Below are positions 17,319-25,199 of a DNA stretch of 41,641 nt, piece after piece. The translations under genes and the position numbers were made by a program. The notes beneath the pieces are model-generated. The model ran no database searches, was not told where the DNA came from, and saw only the letters and a list, made by a program, of their open reading frames with translations. Source of the DNA: Candidatus Hydrogenedentota bacterium (GTDB lineage: Bacteria; Hydrogenedentota; Hydrogenedentia; Hydrogenedentales; JAEUWI01); the NCBI GenBank assembly GCA_030432675.1, contig JAUIMA010000003.1, positions 1 through 41,641 on the forward strand. The letters run 5' to 3'. The number at the start of each line of letters is the position of its first letter. The stretch's first letter is position 1.

Positions 17319-19271
17319 TCACGGTCCGAAATTTCGGGTCACGGTCGACTTGCCAGAGAGAATGTCACCCATACGTTTCCGGAGGCTTGAGCGGAGCTTC
17401 GCGCCGTTGGTCGTAAGGTCAAAGGACTCCGGCCCTGCTCCCGGGTAGAATCCTGCTGGCAGCGAGAGTTCTTTTCGGGAAACCCGCTCCCAGAGAATCT
17501 GAAGGTATTCGTAGTCTTCCAATCCATCCCGAAACGCGAATAGCCGCCGGGTGGGATAGAGGCCTTCGTGTCCTTGCCCGACCAAGGCACCTGACCCCGC
17601 CTCGGGGGCGTTCAAAACAGGACCCAAGACACCATGAAACCCCAATGTCCAACAACGCCACGGCATGGCCCGTGTGGCCCTCCCTTGCCCTGCCTGCCAC
17701 GGAGAACCGGTGCATGGAGTGGCATCGAGCCAAGGCGACTGCGCGGGAACGGCAATTTGGATGGTCTCCAGGGCGGGATTGTTGAAAAGCACCTCAGCAA
17801 CGGACGGAAAGGCCCCATCCTCCGAGGGCCTGTCAAAGCGAATGCGCACGGCGAGGCACTCCCGGGGATAACGAAACGATCCACGTGCGATGTTTCGGCC
17901 CAAAGGACTCATCTCCACGTCAACGTCCCAGTCCACCGTCGCATGGGTAAACTCACCCGGAATATAGGCGGTCTCTACCTCGATTCCTTCCCAGGCACTT
18001 TCGTTGCCATGCAACACCGTCAGGTCGGCCAGTCGAAAATGGGTCCGAAACGTCATCTCCAGCCAGGGAATGGGCACGTTCGCCGAAGCCCTGGCCTGCC
18101 AATGGGTCACCTCGCTACCGTCCACGACTTCCGATGCCAGCGTCTGATACGTACCCGTTGCATCGGGTGCACCTACACTGCCGAGGCAGACGGCGATGTT
18201 CTCCTGCGCATAGTGTGTCAGTGATTGGCCGGAAGCCAGACGACTGAGGATAGCGGGGTCCGTCTGCACGGGGAGTGCCCAGATTTCTGCGTAGCGTTCA
18301 AAATACGGATGGGCTGGTGCCGCGAGGATACGCTGCACGTGCTCATCGGCCCGGGAGAATCGGGCATAACCCTGACGAAGCGCATGCCACGTTTCGCGGG
18401 GACCAAAGGCTGCAGGTTGGGCAACGCGCTTTAATGTTCCAGCGACGGCAGGCAAACGGGCCTGGGTCTTATACAATTGAAGTTGCAATCCATCCTGAGG
18501 CTCCGTGACGGTAGGTTCGGGAAAATGGGCCAGCATGGTCCCTTCGCGCCCTCCCACGTCGACGAGGTTCGCCGTCCCGGTTGCGCTCACATAGTTCCGA
18601 TGGGCCTGCAGGTCGGCCTCATCCGCACGGGCTCCCGCTGAAAGGGTATCGAACCATACCCGATAGGCGATGTCCAGCTCCTGCAAGGTATCGTACACCG
18701 GAATCCAAGCGTCCACATCCGAAAAGGAACGATTGTACGCACTGGCGAGGGCGTGAAGGTCTACATCGAACAGCGTGGCGAGACTCCGTGCTTCCGGTAG
18801 CGCAAACTCATATACTACAAAGGGGAAATCTCGGACGGCTTCTTTGCCCCCATCGAACTCCAGTCGGAGCTCCGCGCGGTAATCGCCCGCTTCCTGGTCG
18901 TTCGGAACGTCCAACTGAAGCAGAATCTCCATGGAATCGTTGGCGCGAATGGCAACCGGTGTGAGGGGGACGAGCGCATCTGCCACCTGTGGCGCGCCAG
19001 GAAGAAAATCAGTGGCGATCGCTGGACGATACCACGTGGCCGGTGGTCCTTCCTTCCCCTTCCAAACAAGCTGCCACGAAACGAGTTCCCGGTCCCGCTT
19101 TTCCGGGGCAAGGTGAAGTGCGATTACCTCATACTCACCGGCCGCCGCCGCCGGAGCAATGCCAGAATCCCGGGCCAACCCGTCGCCATCCGGTTCGAGA
19201 TAGTCCTCAGAAAGGGTAAAAGAGGCGCCGGAGATAAAAAGCAACAGAGAGACTGCTGTTGAGCCAAACAT
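17319..19271 (-). CDS. Secreted GH123/DUF4091-like glycoside hydrolase-type protein
   Basis: About 650 residues from the ATG at 19271 (the TTG at 19274 is the track start). Only a weak G-rich site precedes either. The N-terminus is a signal peptide (MFGSTAVSLLLFISGASF). Residues ~100-165 look like the N-terminal beta-sandwich of GH123-type proteins (QAGDYRAELRL... PFVVYEFALPEARSL). The C-terminal segment ending RRLFAFRDGLEDYEYLQILW near residue 580 matches the conserved R-x-E-x-x-R-x-G-(I/L)-E-D-Y-E-Y end of DUF4091. Between them, where the family has a TIM barrel with a D-E catalytic pair, the region looks diverged, and a beta-sandwich-like part (~380-500, DLTVLHGN... VAEVLF) resembles a discoidin-type module. 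I cannot identify the catalytic pair. Glycan binding or cleavage outside the cytoplasm is the likely theme. Confidence 0.75.
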   Translation of the reverse strand: MFGSTAVSLLLFISGASFTLSEDYLEPDGDGLARDSGIAPAAAAGEYEVIALHLAPEKRDRELVSWQLVWKGKEGPPATWYRPAIATDFLPGAPQVADALVPLTPVAIRANDSMEILLQLDVPNDQEAGDYRAELRLEFDGGKEAVRDFPFVVYEFALPEARSLATLFDVDLHALASAYNRSFSDVDAWIPVYDTLQELDIAYRVWFDTLSAGARADEADLQAHRNYVSATGTANLVDVGGREGTMLAHFPEPTVTEPQDGLQLQLYKTQARLPAVAGTLKRVAQPAAFGPRETWHALRQGYARFSRADEHVQRILAAPAHPYFERYAEIWALPVQTDPAILSRLASGQSLTHYAQENIAVCLGSVGAPDATGTYQTLASEVVDGSEVTHWQARASANVPIPWLEMTFRTHFRLADLTVLHGNESAWEGIEVETAYIPGEFTHATVDWDVDVEMSPLGRNIARGSFRYPRECLAVRIRFDRPSEDGAFPSVAEVLFNNPALETIQIAVPAQSPWLDATPCTGSPWQAGQGRATRAMPWRCWTLGFHGVLGPVLNAPEAGSGALVGQGHEGLYPTRRLFAFRDGLEDYEYLQILWERVSRKELSLPAGFYPGAGPESFDLTTNGAKLRSSLRKRMGDILSGKSTVTRNFGP

Positions 19272-19301
19272 CAATGTGAAAACCCCAGAATAGTAAAACG
19301 T

Positions 19302-19336
19302 AAAAAATAGCCGAGGACCAATCAGTCCTCGGCTAT
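19302..19336 (-). terminator. Minus-strand terminator after the prepilin gene
   Basis: ATAGCCGAGGAC (19307-19318) and GTCCTCGGCTAT (19325-19336) form a perfect 12-bp stem with a 6-nt loop. Read on the minus strand it is followed by six T (19307-19302). It separates the prepilin gene from the GH123-like gene downstream. Confidence 0.92.
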
Positions 19337-19373
19337 ATCGTACACCAAGTGATGCAATCTCGCTTAACGCGAA

Positions 19374-20381
19374 TTAGAACAGGGATACCAAGACGCCGAA
19401 GGCGCGGGTGGTCGGGAAGTCAGAAGGATACTTCTGAAACTCGACGTGCCCGTCCATGAAGAGCCAGTTGGAGCCGCCGGGAACGTGGTTGTAGTCCACC
19501 GTATCGAGGCTGACCAAATCACCCAGAACCGGAATCGTGCTCTGCGCCTGGGCCGATGCGCCCGGGTTGTTGATGTCCGTGATAAAGAAGCGCTCGATAC
19601 CTTCGCGAGTACGTTGCACTTCGATACCCGAGTCATCGATATTCTCGTCATAGACATTTTCGAAATTAACCGGATCAGCCACCCAGGCACCGATGTTGGC
19701 GGCGACCGTGTTCTGAAGTGCAGCTACGAAACCGGCCTGAATATAGGGTCCAACTGCCGCCGGGCCCGCTGGAATGGCACCGTCATTGGGGTCCACGCCA
19801 TCGACCAGGTAGTCGTTGCCATTCTTGCCGTTCATCGCCCATCCGAGATAGAGATAGGATTCTGCCGTCAGCCCGCAGGGGTCAACCGTGCCTTCCAAAG
19901 GCTGGCCGGCTTCTTGTTCGTACCAGTAGCCCGCTCCCTCGAGGACTTCCGTACCACCACCATCTGAGGGACAGACCATCGTGTTGACATCCGTGAGATA
20001 CTCTGGATAAACGAGGGGGCCATCAAAAACAAATTCGGTATCGGGTGAATGGCCGCCCGGCTGGCCCAATCCGGGAGGAGCCGGGTTGGGATACTGACAC
20101 TCCAGATCATTTGGACGCACATAGCTGGCAGTTGAGCCACCACCTGCCGGTGAGCTAATCACCCAGGACTGGCGTTGGGCCATGGGCGGAAACTTTTCGC
20201 CCTTGGATTCGTTCGCGTACATTTTGAAGACTACGCCCAGCTGCTTGAGATTGTTTTGACAACTGGCACGTCGGGCCGCTTCGCGTGCCCGGGACAGCGC
20301 CGGAAGTAAGATAGCGGCAAGAATGCCGATGATCGCAATAACGACCAGCAGTTCGATCAGGGTGAAACCTTGTTTTTTCAT
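19374..20381 (-). CDS. Type IV/II prepilin with H-X9-DG-like tail
   Basis: A 335-residue prepilin. The ATG at 20381 ([10 protein letters not shown]) follows GGAGG by 11 nt. The TTG at 20390 in the track is only 2 nt from that site. The prepilin peptidase site is KKQG-FTLIE with the invariant Glu5, followed by a hydrophobic alpha1 helix ([19 protein letters not shown]) and the usual [20 protein letters not shown]. The head has four cysteine-containing loops, and the end carries [17 protein letters not shown]. This is the H-X9-DG motif of the pre-pilin-like families abundant in planctomycetes and Hydrogenedentes, here with one extra residue (H-X10-DG). Such proteins are processed at the inner membrane and assembled into pili or secretion pseudopili. 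It stands alone, with its own promoter and terminator. Confidence 0.93.
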   Translation of the reverse strand: MKKQGFTLIELLVVIAIIGILAAILLPALSRAREAARRASCQNNLKQLGVVFKMYANESKGEKFPPMAQRQSWVISSPAGGGSTASYVRPNDLECQYPNPAPPGLGQPGGHSPDTEFVFDGPLVYPEYLTDVNTMVCPSDGGGTEVLEGAGYWYEQEAGQPLEGTVDPCGLTAESYLYLGWAMNGKNGNDYLVDGVDPNDGAIPAGPAAVGPYIQAGFVAALQNTVAANIGAWVADPVNFENVYDENIDDSGIEVQRTREGIERFFITDINNPGASAQAQSTIPVLGDLVSLDTVDYNHVPGGSNWLFMDGHVEFQKYPSDFPTTRAFGVLVSLF

Positions 20382-20590
20382 CGTATTCAAAGCCTCCTAA
20401 GCCTTATGAAGATGAATGGGGTCTACAACAAAACACTTGGATATTGACGGGTCATAGCGTTGGGTCCAAATCTCCTTTCGCCACGTGGCGGTTTTGCTCA
20501 CTGTGTTTTAATTCGCGCCGAACCACACCCTAATGTCATGAGAGCACTACTTAACGTCCGGTATAGAGTTACTATGTAGTAGGCGCTTAC
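20382..20590 (-). promoter_or_regulatory. Long structured 5' leader of the prepilin mRNA
   Basis: The predicted transcript start is near 20590, leaving about 209 nt before the ATG. The leader contains the perfect palindrome CGCCACGTGGCG (20480-20491), which forms a 12-bp dyad followed by AAAGGAG. No known riboswitch family could be matched by eye. The sequence CACAGTGAGCAAAACC just before the dyad is only loosely like the start of the c-di-GMP-I aptamer, and the rest of that motif is absent. Confidence 0.4.
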
Positions 20591-20596
20591 ATAATC

Positions 20597-20625
20597 AATG
20601 TATCCCACGCAATAGGTTTTGTCAA
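20597..20625 (-). promoter_or_regulatory. Promoter for the prepilin gene
   Basis: On the minus strand, TTGACA (20625-20620), a 17-bp spacer and TACATT (20602-20597). The remainder of the gene-free stretch 20626-20832 is more A+T-rich than its surroundings. It holds a small dyad CTGCGT/ACGCAG at 20807-20824 without a T-run, and nothing else I can support. Confidence 0.75.
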
Positions 20626-20832
20626 CGGGACAAAGACGGCTATTCCCACTATTCTCATTACAATCCCCCAGATCGCGCAAATATCACGTGTTATTCATGA
20701 TTCCGCAAGCACTTCTTCACTTATTTCTGTGTCACTTAGAGAATGTGCTCCAATATGAAATTATTTCTGGCAAGAGGAGCCCGAGAGCGTGCAATACAAT
20801 CTGTAGCTGCGTAATTTTACGCAGTCGAAGCC

Positions 20833-21228
20833 TCACGTGGCGGAAACCTGTACCCAGACCCGGCGTCGGCGAGGACCATCAAATTCGCAGAAATAGATGG
20901 ATTGCCACGTACCGAACTGCAGTTTACCCTCGCGGACGAAGATCATTTCTGAGAAGCCCATCATGCTGGCCTTGACGTGGGCGGCCGCATTCCCTTCCGC
21001 GTGGGCGTAGCCCCCCTCCCATGGCACGGCCCGCTCCAGAATGAGTTCCATGTCGGCGACCACATCGGGATCGGCGTTTTCATTGATCGTTATTCCAGCA
21101 GTCGTATGGGGCACGAAGAGCTGCACCATGCCGTCACGGATACCAGACGCATCCACGCAGCGCTGAACAGCCGCATCGATATTTACGAACTCCGTGTGCT
21201 GGTGGGTGACCACTTCCAATTCCTTCAT
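20833..21228 (-). CDS. yjbQ: YjbQ family (UPF0047) protein
   Basis: 131 residues, full length for the YjbQ/UPF0047 family. The family signature is clear: VPHTTAGITINENADPDV in the first half and H-x-x-x-A-x-x-x-x-x-x-x-G and FCEFDGPRRRRV in the second. E. coli YjbQ has weak thiamine phosphate synthase activity, and the physiological substrate of the family is not settled. It is a cytosolic trimeric beta-sandwich protein. The ATG at 21228 lies 7 nt after the permease stop, and a GGAG inside the permease end serves as a distant ribosome-binding site. The position suggests it is the last gene of the secA transcription unit, although no functional link to export is known. Confidence 0.93.
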   Translation of the reverse strand: MKELEVVTHQHTEFVNIDAAVQRCVDASGIRDGMVQLFVPHTTAGITINENADPDVVADMELILERAVPWEGGYAHAEGNAAAHVKASMMGFSEMIFVREGKLQFGTWQSIYFCEFDGPRRRRVWVQVSAT

Positions 21229-21235
21229 CGATGAC

Positions 21236-22930
21236 TCAAAGCTCCATTTGATTCAAGTTGCGCAGCCCCAGACGCATTGGCAACCAGGTGCAGAGAACCC
21301 CTAACGCCGTGATGGTTACGACGGCCGCGGCAAGCGCCCATTGAAACTGCTGCTCCGTGTGAAAAAGGCCCAGCACCTTCCACTGTAGTACCAGTACCTG
21401 AAGCGCGACCAGGAAAATAACAAACGCCACGCTGGATAAAAGGTTCAGGGTTCCGCCCATGCCAGACACAATTCGGGCCGGATTGTCTTCGGTGAACGTC
21501 GGATACAGGGCCCCAAATCCTACGGCCATACCCGAAAGCCCCATATTGGCCACGAGCACACTGTAGACGGTCAGTCCATAGTGGAGGGGCTGCAAGGCCA
21601 GCATATACCCCGAGAGCAAGGCCAGTCCCACCGTAAATGCGGAAGTGAGTGAAACACTCAGCCAGAATTTTTGCCAAATCAATTGGCGGAACGTCAGCGG
21701 CGCGAGTCCCAAAATCCAGATTCGCCGGCCCTCCAGGCTGATCAAGGGAAAAACGAAGCGGCTTGTGAGCGTGGCCACGATTAGCGTGACGGCCCCAACA
21801 TTCAGACAGGCAATCCACCCGCGCCAGAACTCGTTTTCATAGAGCCTCGTGGTATTCCGAATGTTCGCGATATAGATGGCCATGATGCCGAAAAAAATGG
21901 CAAATTGAGACCATTGGGTAGGGTCCCGCCAGAACAACTTGATGTCCTTGTGGAACAGGGCCCGATAGGGTTCCCTTACGGGTGACAAGACACGGTCCAG
22001 CCAGGCCAGCGCGCCCTTATCCATGGGCTTGATGCGCTGCTTGTCTTGTCCCATAAGATAGGACCACCCCGAATAGAAAATAAGGTCGGCCAGTCTCCCG
22101 GCGAGAAAGACGACAAAGAGGGCCGTGGACAGGAGCATGCCGAACCAGAAAAGGGCCTCGGTGTAATTGCCATCTCCGGCCATACGCAGGCCCTGGGCCG
22201 CCCAGTGGCTGGGTAAGAACGGTGACTGGGTACGATCCATGGCCTGCAGAATTGCGGGCATGGTGGTGGACTCCGAGAATCGCGCTTCCCGAATAACCGT
22301 TCGGATGTAGGCGAAAAAAGAGAGAACGGCGACGGCCCCCATGACCGCAATCGTCAACGTATTCATCCGAGGGAAAAAACGAACCAGTAGCATGGTGATT
22401 GCCGAACCCAGACACGCCGGAATGACAACGAAGGGTAGAAAGAAGAAGACAATCGCCACATAAAAAACAGCGTTCGCCTGGGTATTCCACGCGTAGGCCA
22501 CCATCATCGGCGAACCCAGGTAGGCCAACGACCATGAACTGAACGACACACTCTCGATAAATCGCGCGTAGAAGAAGTCGGTATAGCTGATAGGCCCCTG
22601 GAGAAGGTAGACCACTTCCTTCGAGCGATAGAGCGTGGAGAAAGCCACCAACGTGTTGGAGAAAACCAGCAGGACGAATATAGAAAGGGCAAAGATATTC
22701 AAACTTTGCCGTAAGAGGGCCTTTCCAAACACAAATTCACCACCACCCTGACCGCCGAAGTAAATCAACCACCCAAACCCGGTATCGAAAAGGAACAAGG
22801 CCGCAAACCAAAGAGCGAGCGCGGCGAAAGTCAATACGCCGACTTTCAATTTCGATTGGTGCCGGACCGAGGCAATCTGGTGTCCGGCAATCCGGGCCTT
22901 CATGAGGATAACCGTCCAGACCTGATTCAT
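21236..22930 (-). CDS. ABC-2-type exporter permease
   Basis: 564 residues with about 12 hydrophobic segments, for example AALALWFAALFLFDTGF, IFALSIFVLLVFSNTLVAF, FYVAIVFFFLPFVVIPACLG and LLSSVAFVIFLVALQVLVL. It has the length and layout of large two-module ABC exporter permeases. A conserved-looking cytoplasmic loop near residue 300 (PVREPYRALFHKDIKLFWRDPTQW) is typical of these proteins. The start overlaps the ATPase stop as ATGA, so translation is coupled, and GAGGAAG lies upstream. It must function with the ATPase encoded just before it. The substrate is unknown. The neighbouring SecA and transglutaminase-like protein suggest envelope or peptide cargo, but this is only inference. Confidence 0.87.
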   Translation of the reverse strand: MNQVWTVILMKARIAGHQIASVRHQSKLKVGVLTFAALALWFAALFLFDTGFGWLIYFGGQGGGEFVFGKALLRQSLNIFALSIFVLLVFSNTLVAFSTLYRSKEVVYLLQGPISYTDFFYARFIESVSFSSWSLAYLGSPMMVAYAWNTQANAVFYVAIVFFFLPFVVIPACLGSAITMLLVRFFPRMNTLTIAVMGAVAVLSFFAYIRTVIREARFSESTTMPAILQAMDRTQSPFLPSHWAAQGLRMAGDGNYTEALFWFGMLLSTALFVVFLAGRLADLIFYSGWSYLMGQDKQRIKPMDKGALAWLDRVLSPVREPYRALFHKDIKLFWRDPTQWSQFAIFFGIMAIYIANIRNTTRLYENEFWRGWIACLNVGAVTLIVATLTSRFVFPLISLEGRRIWILGLAPLTFRQLIWQKFWLSVSLTSAFTVGLALLSGYMLALQPLHYGLTVYSVLVANMGLSGMAVGFGALYPTFTEDNPARIVSGMGGTLNLLSSVAFVIFLVALQVLVLQWKVLGLFHTEQQFQWALAAAVVTITALGVLCTWLPMRLGLRNLNQMEL

Positions 22931-23670
22931 TGGGCGGGCACTTCCTCGTCGGTGCGGGTCAGGGTCAGGAAGATATCCTCAAGCGAGCCGGGGCGTTCAT
23001 GCAGCGCCTTGATTTCCTCCACACTCCCCAGCTGCAGGAGCTTGCCGTGGTTGATAATCCCAATTTTGTCGGCCACTTCCTCCGCGATGCTAAGCGTGTG
23101 GGTCGACATGAACACCGTGAGGCCCTCCGTGCGAGTTTTCTCCTTGAGAAAGTCCTTTACAAAGCGGATGTTTTTGGGATCAAGTCCCACCCACGGCTCA
23201 TCCACGATGACCACTTTGGGATCGTGCAAGAAACACGAGGCGAAGGAAAGTTTCTGCCGCATCCCGTGGCTATAGTCTTCCACGAGCTGATCGCCCACGT
23301 GGGCAATTTCAAACATCTCGAGAAGTTCTTCGCAATGGGTCTGGTAGTAATCTTCCGGCACCTGATAGAGTCCGGCAACAAAGCGCATAAACTCCCGCCC
23401 CGTAAGCTTGTCATAGAGAAAGGGGTGGTCGGGCACATAGCCCATGAGCTGTTTAGCCCCGACGGGATCTTTCTGCACGTCAATCCCCCCCACGCAAACC
23501 GTACCTGAACTGGGTCGCAGGAGGCCCGTCATCATTTTGATGGTCGTTGTCTTCCCGGCACCATTGGGGCCAAGAAAACAAAAGAACGTGCCCGACTCGA
23601 TATTCAGGTCCAACGGAGAGACGGCAATCTTTTCACCGAAATGCTTGGTCAACTGCGTGGTTTGGATCAT
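22927..23670 (-). CDS. ABC exporter ATP-binding protein
   Basis: 247 residues, one complete ABC ATPase domain: Walker A GPNGAGKTT (~34-42), Q-loop near GYVPDHPFLY, an ABC signature that reads YSHGMRQKLSFA instead of LSGGQ (common in ABC-2 exporters of the CcmA/NatA type), Walker B VVIVDEPWVGLDP and switch-His MSTHTLS. AAGGA lies ~6 nt before the ATG. The end, R-x-G-S-L-E-D-I-F-L-x-L-T, is typical for ATPases with a separate permease. The stop overlaps the permease start by 4 nt. A 47-nt gap separates it from the transglutaminase-like gene. It powers export at the inner membrane. Confidence 0.95.
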   Translation of the reverse strand: MIQTTQLTKHFGEKIAVSPLDLNIESGTFFCFLGPNGAGKTTTIKMMTGLLRPSSGTVCVGGIDVQKDPVGAKQLMGYVPDHPFLYDKLTGREFMRFVAGLYQVPEDYYQTHCEELLEMFEIAHVGDQLVEDYSHGMRQKLSFASCFLHDPKVVIVDEPWVGLDPKNIRFVKDFLKEKTRTEGLTVFMSTHTLSIAEEVADKIGIINHGKLLQLGSVEEIKALHERPGSLEDIFLTLTRTDEEVPAQ

Positions 23671-23717
23671 AGAATTCCTTCCCGCCGCCGGGGGTTTTTC
23701 CCTGGCTAAACGACCGG

Positions 23718-25199
23718 TTATTCGCAGGCGATGACGTCAAGTTCAATTTGCCCGATAAAGGTAATGAGTTGGGCCCAAGCGCTGATGCTTCCGTTAAGCA
23801 ACTTAATGTGGGTTGCATCGGCCGTCTCCTGGCCCAGCGTCGGGTCCATGGGGTACCACTGTCCCCCCAGATACACTTCCGGCCAGGCGTGGTACCCGAA
23901 TCCGTTCAACACATCACTGTAAACCAGGCCAATGGCGATACGGGTCGGAATGTCCACGGCGCGGGCCAGGGCCGTATAGAGCACCGTATGATCATTACAA
24001 TCTCCCGTGCGTGTACGCAGCACATCCACCGCATTGGGCACACTCAGGACCGGTACCTTTTCGATCTCTTCATAGACCCAAGTGTAGAGCAACCGTGCCT
24101 TGCGGGCGGGATCACGTTCCTCCCCGACGATAGCCCGGGCTTCCGCCTGAATCACCGGGTGATCCGTCGCGACAAAGGCGTCTCCGCCCAGAAAGGCCGA
24201 CATATCCGCCGTAGTGTCCTCCGGTGCTTCTGCAGGAAACCCTTCAGGCTGCTGCATGGTCAACTGATCACCGTCTCGCAGTTGCCAGGGAGGATCGTGG
24301 GGAAACGCTGCTTCTGGTACACCGTTCACGCGGACGCGCAGCCGGGAGGCATCAATTCTTACGGGCTCGCCCGAAGGCACGATGGCCAGACTCTGAATCA
24401 AGTCGCTGTTGGCATCCGGAGTCTCCGCGTCAATCAATTCTTTCGGATCGATTTTTCGGAGGGTAAAACCGAAGGGTGTGCTGGCCTGCAGCACTTCGCC
24501 TGCAGCATCCACCCAGGCCTCACTGGTCATGGCTCCCAACACCGTCTCATAGACCCGCGCCTCCACGGACTCTCCACTGATCTCCAGGGTGTCCATACGG
24601 GTACAGGTAATGGTGGCATCAGCAATTTTCATGGCCACGGGGTCGAAGGATTCCACGGTGGTCGACTCCCCCACCTCCAGAATCGGCATCGAATCAGATG
24701 GCAGTCCCATTCCACTGCCGAGAACGAGGCGGGTGTCTATGGGCAAATCCAAGGGAACCGCTTCCCCACCTGTATCGAGAAAGCCTTTCAAATGCCCATC
24801 GGAAACGGTGCCGCGTAACCCCATGTGGGTATCTGAGGCGTCCATCGAAAAGTCGAATTCTGCCCGCTCCCCGGACTGTGCCGTCCAGGCATCGCCCGAT
24901 ATATCCATTCCGACGACAGTACCGAATAACGCGGTCTCCAGTGAGGCGTCCAGCAACATCCGATAGCCTGGTATACCGTCCCGAAGTGCTTCTTCACTCC
25001 GCATCCGCAGGTACCCGACACGGGAATCCCCGTTCAGATATATCCCCATCCACTGGTCACGGGCGACAAAGGCCCCCGCCCCGCCAGAGGCTTCCGGGCT
25101 TGCGCTCCCCCCGAATTCCCGCTGAAGGAATAGTCCCATCATAACGAGCCAGAAGCCCGTTATGAGGAGCGCGATTATACGACGTTGCTTCCGCAACAC
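23718..25199 (-). CDS. Membrane-anchored transglutaminase-like protein
   Basis: 493 residues starting with GTG at 25199, inside the last 25 nt of secA, so translation is probably coupled. An N-terminal signal anchor (IIALLITGFWLVMMGLF) leads to a periplasmic N-domain of the kind that accompanies bacterial transglutaminase-like proteins (WMGIYLNGDSRVGYLRM, ~50-330). A transglutaminase core (~375-465) has the catalytic triad in order: Cys in RTGDCNDHTVLY, His in FGYHAWPEVYL and Asp in YPMDPTLGQ. In bacteria this fold usually acts as a cysteine peptidase or amidase rather than a crosslinker. Its substrate here is unknown. The place between secA and an ABC exporter suggests it acts on exported or envelope material. 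Confidence 0.88.
   Translation of the reverse strand: MLRKQRRIIALLITGFWLVMMGLFLQREFGGSASPEASGGAGAFVARDQWMGIYLNGDSRVGYLRMRSEEALRDGIPGYRMLLDASLETALFGTVVGMDISGDAWTAQSGERAEFDFSMDASDTHMGLRGTVSDGHLKGFLDTGGEAVPLDLPIDTRLVLGSGMGLPSDSMPILEVGESTTVESFDPVAMKIADATITCTRMDTLEISGESVEARVYETVLGAMTSEAWVDAAGEVLQASTPFGFTLRKIDPKELIDAETPDANSDLIQSLAIVPSGEPVRIDASRLRVRVNGVPEAAFPHDPPWQLRDGDQLTMQQPEGFPAEAPEDTTADMSAFLGGDAFVATDHPVIQAEARAIVGEERDPARKARLLYTWVYEEIEKVPVLSVPNAVDVLRTRTGDCNDHTVLYTALARAVDIPTRIAIGLVYSDVLNGFGYHAWPEVYLGGQWYPMDPTLGQETADATHIKLLNGSISAWAQLITFIGQIELDVIACE

Noticed and set aside
20480-20520. c-di-GMP-I riboswitch in the prepilin leader
   Set aside because: Only a loose match to the first conserved segment. 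The GNRA-capped stem and the following conserved purine segment are not found, so it is kept only as an untyped structured leader.
20498-20680. 60-residue minus-strand ORF upstream of the prepilin
   Set aside because: It spans the -35 and -10 boxes of the prepilin promoter and has no ribosome-binding site.
20807-20824. Terminator for yjbQ (CTGCGT/ACGCAG dyad)
   Set aside because: Only six base pairs and no T-run on the minus strand.
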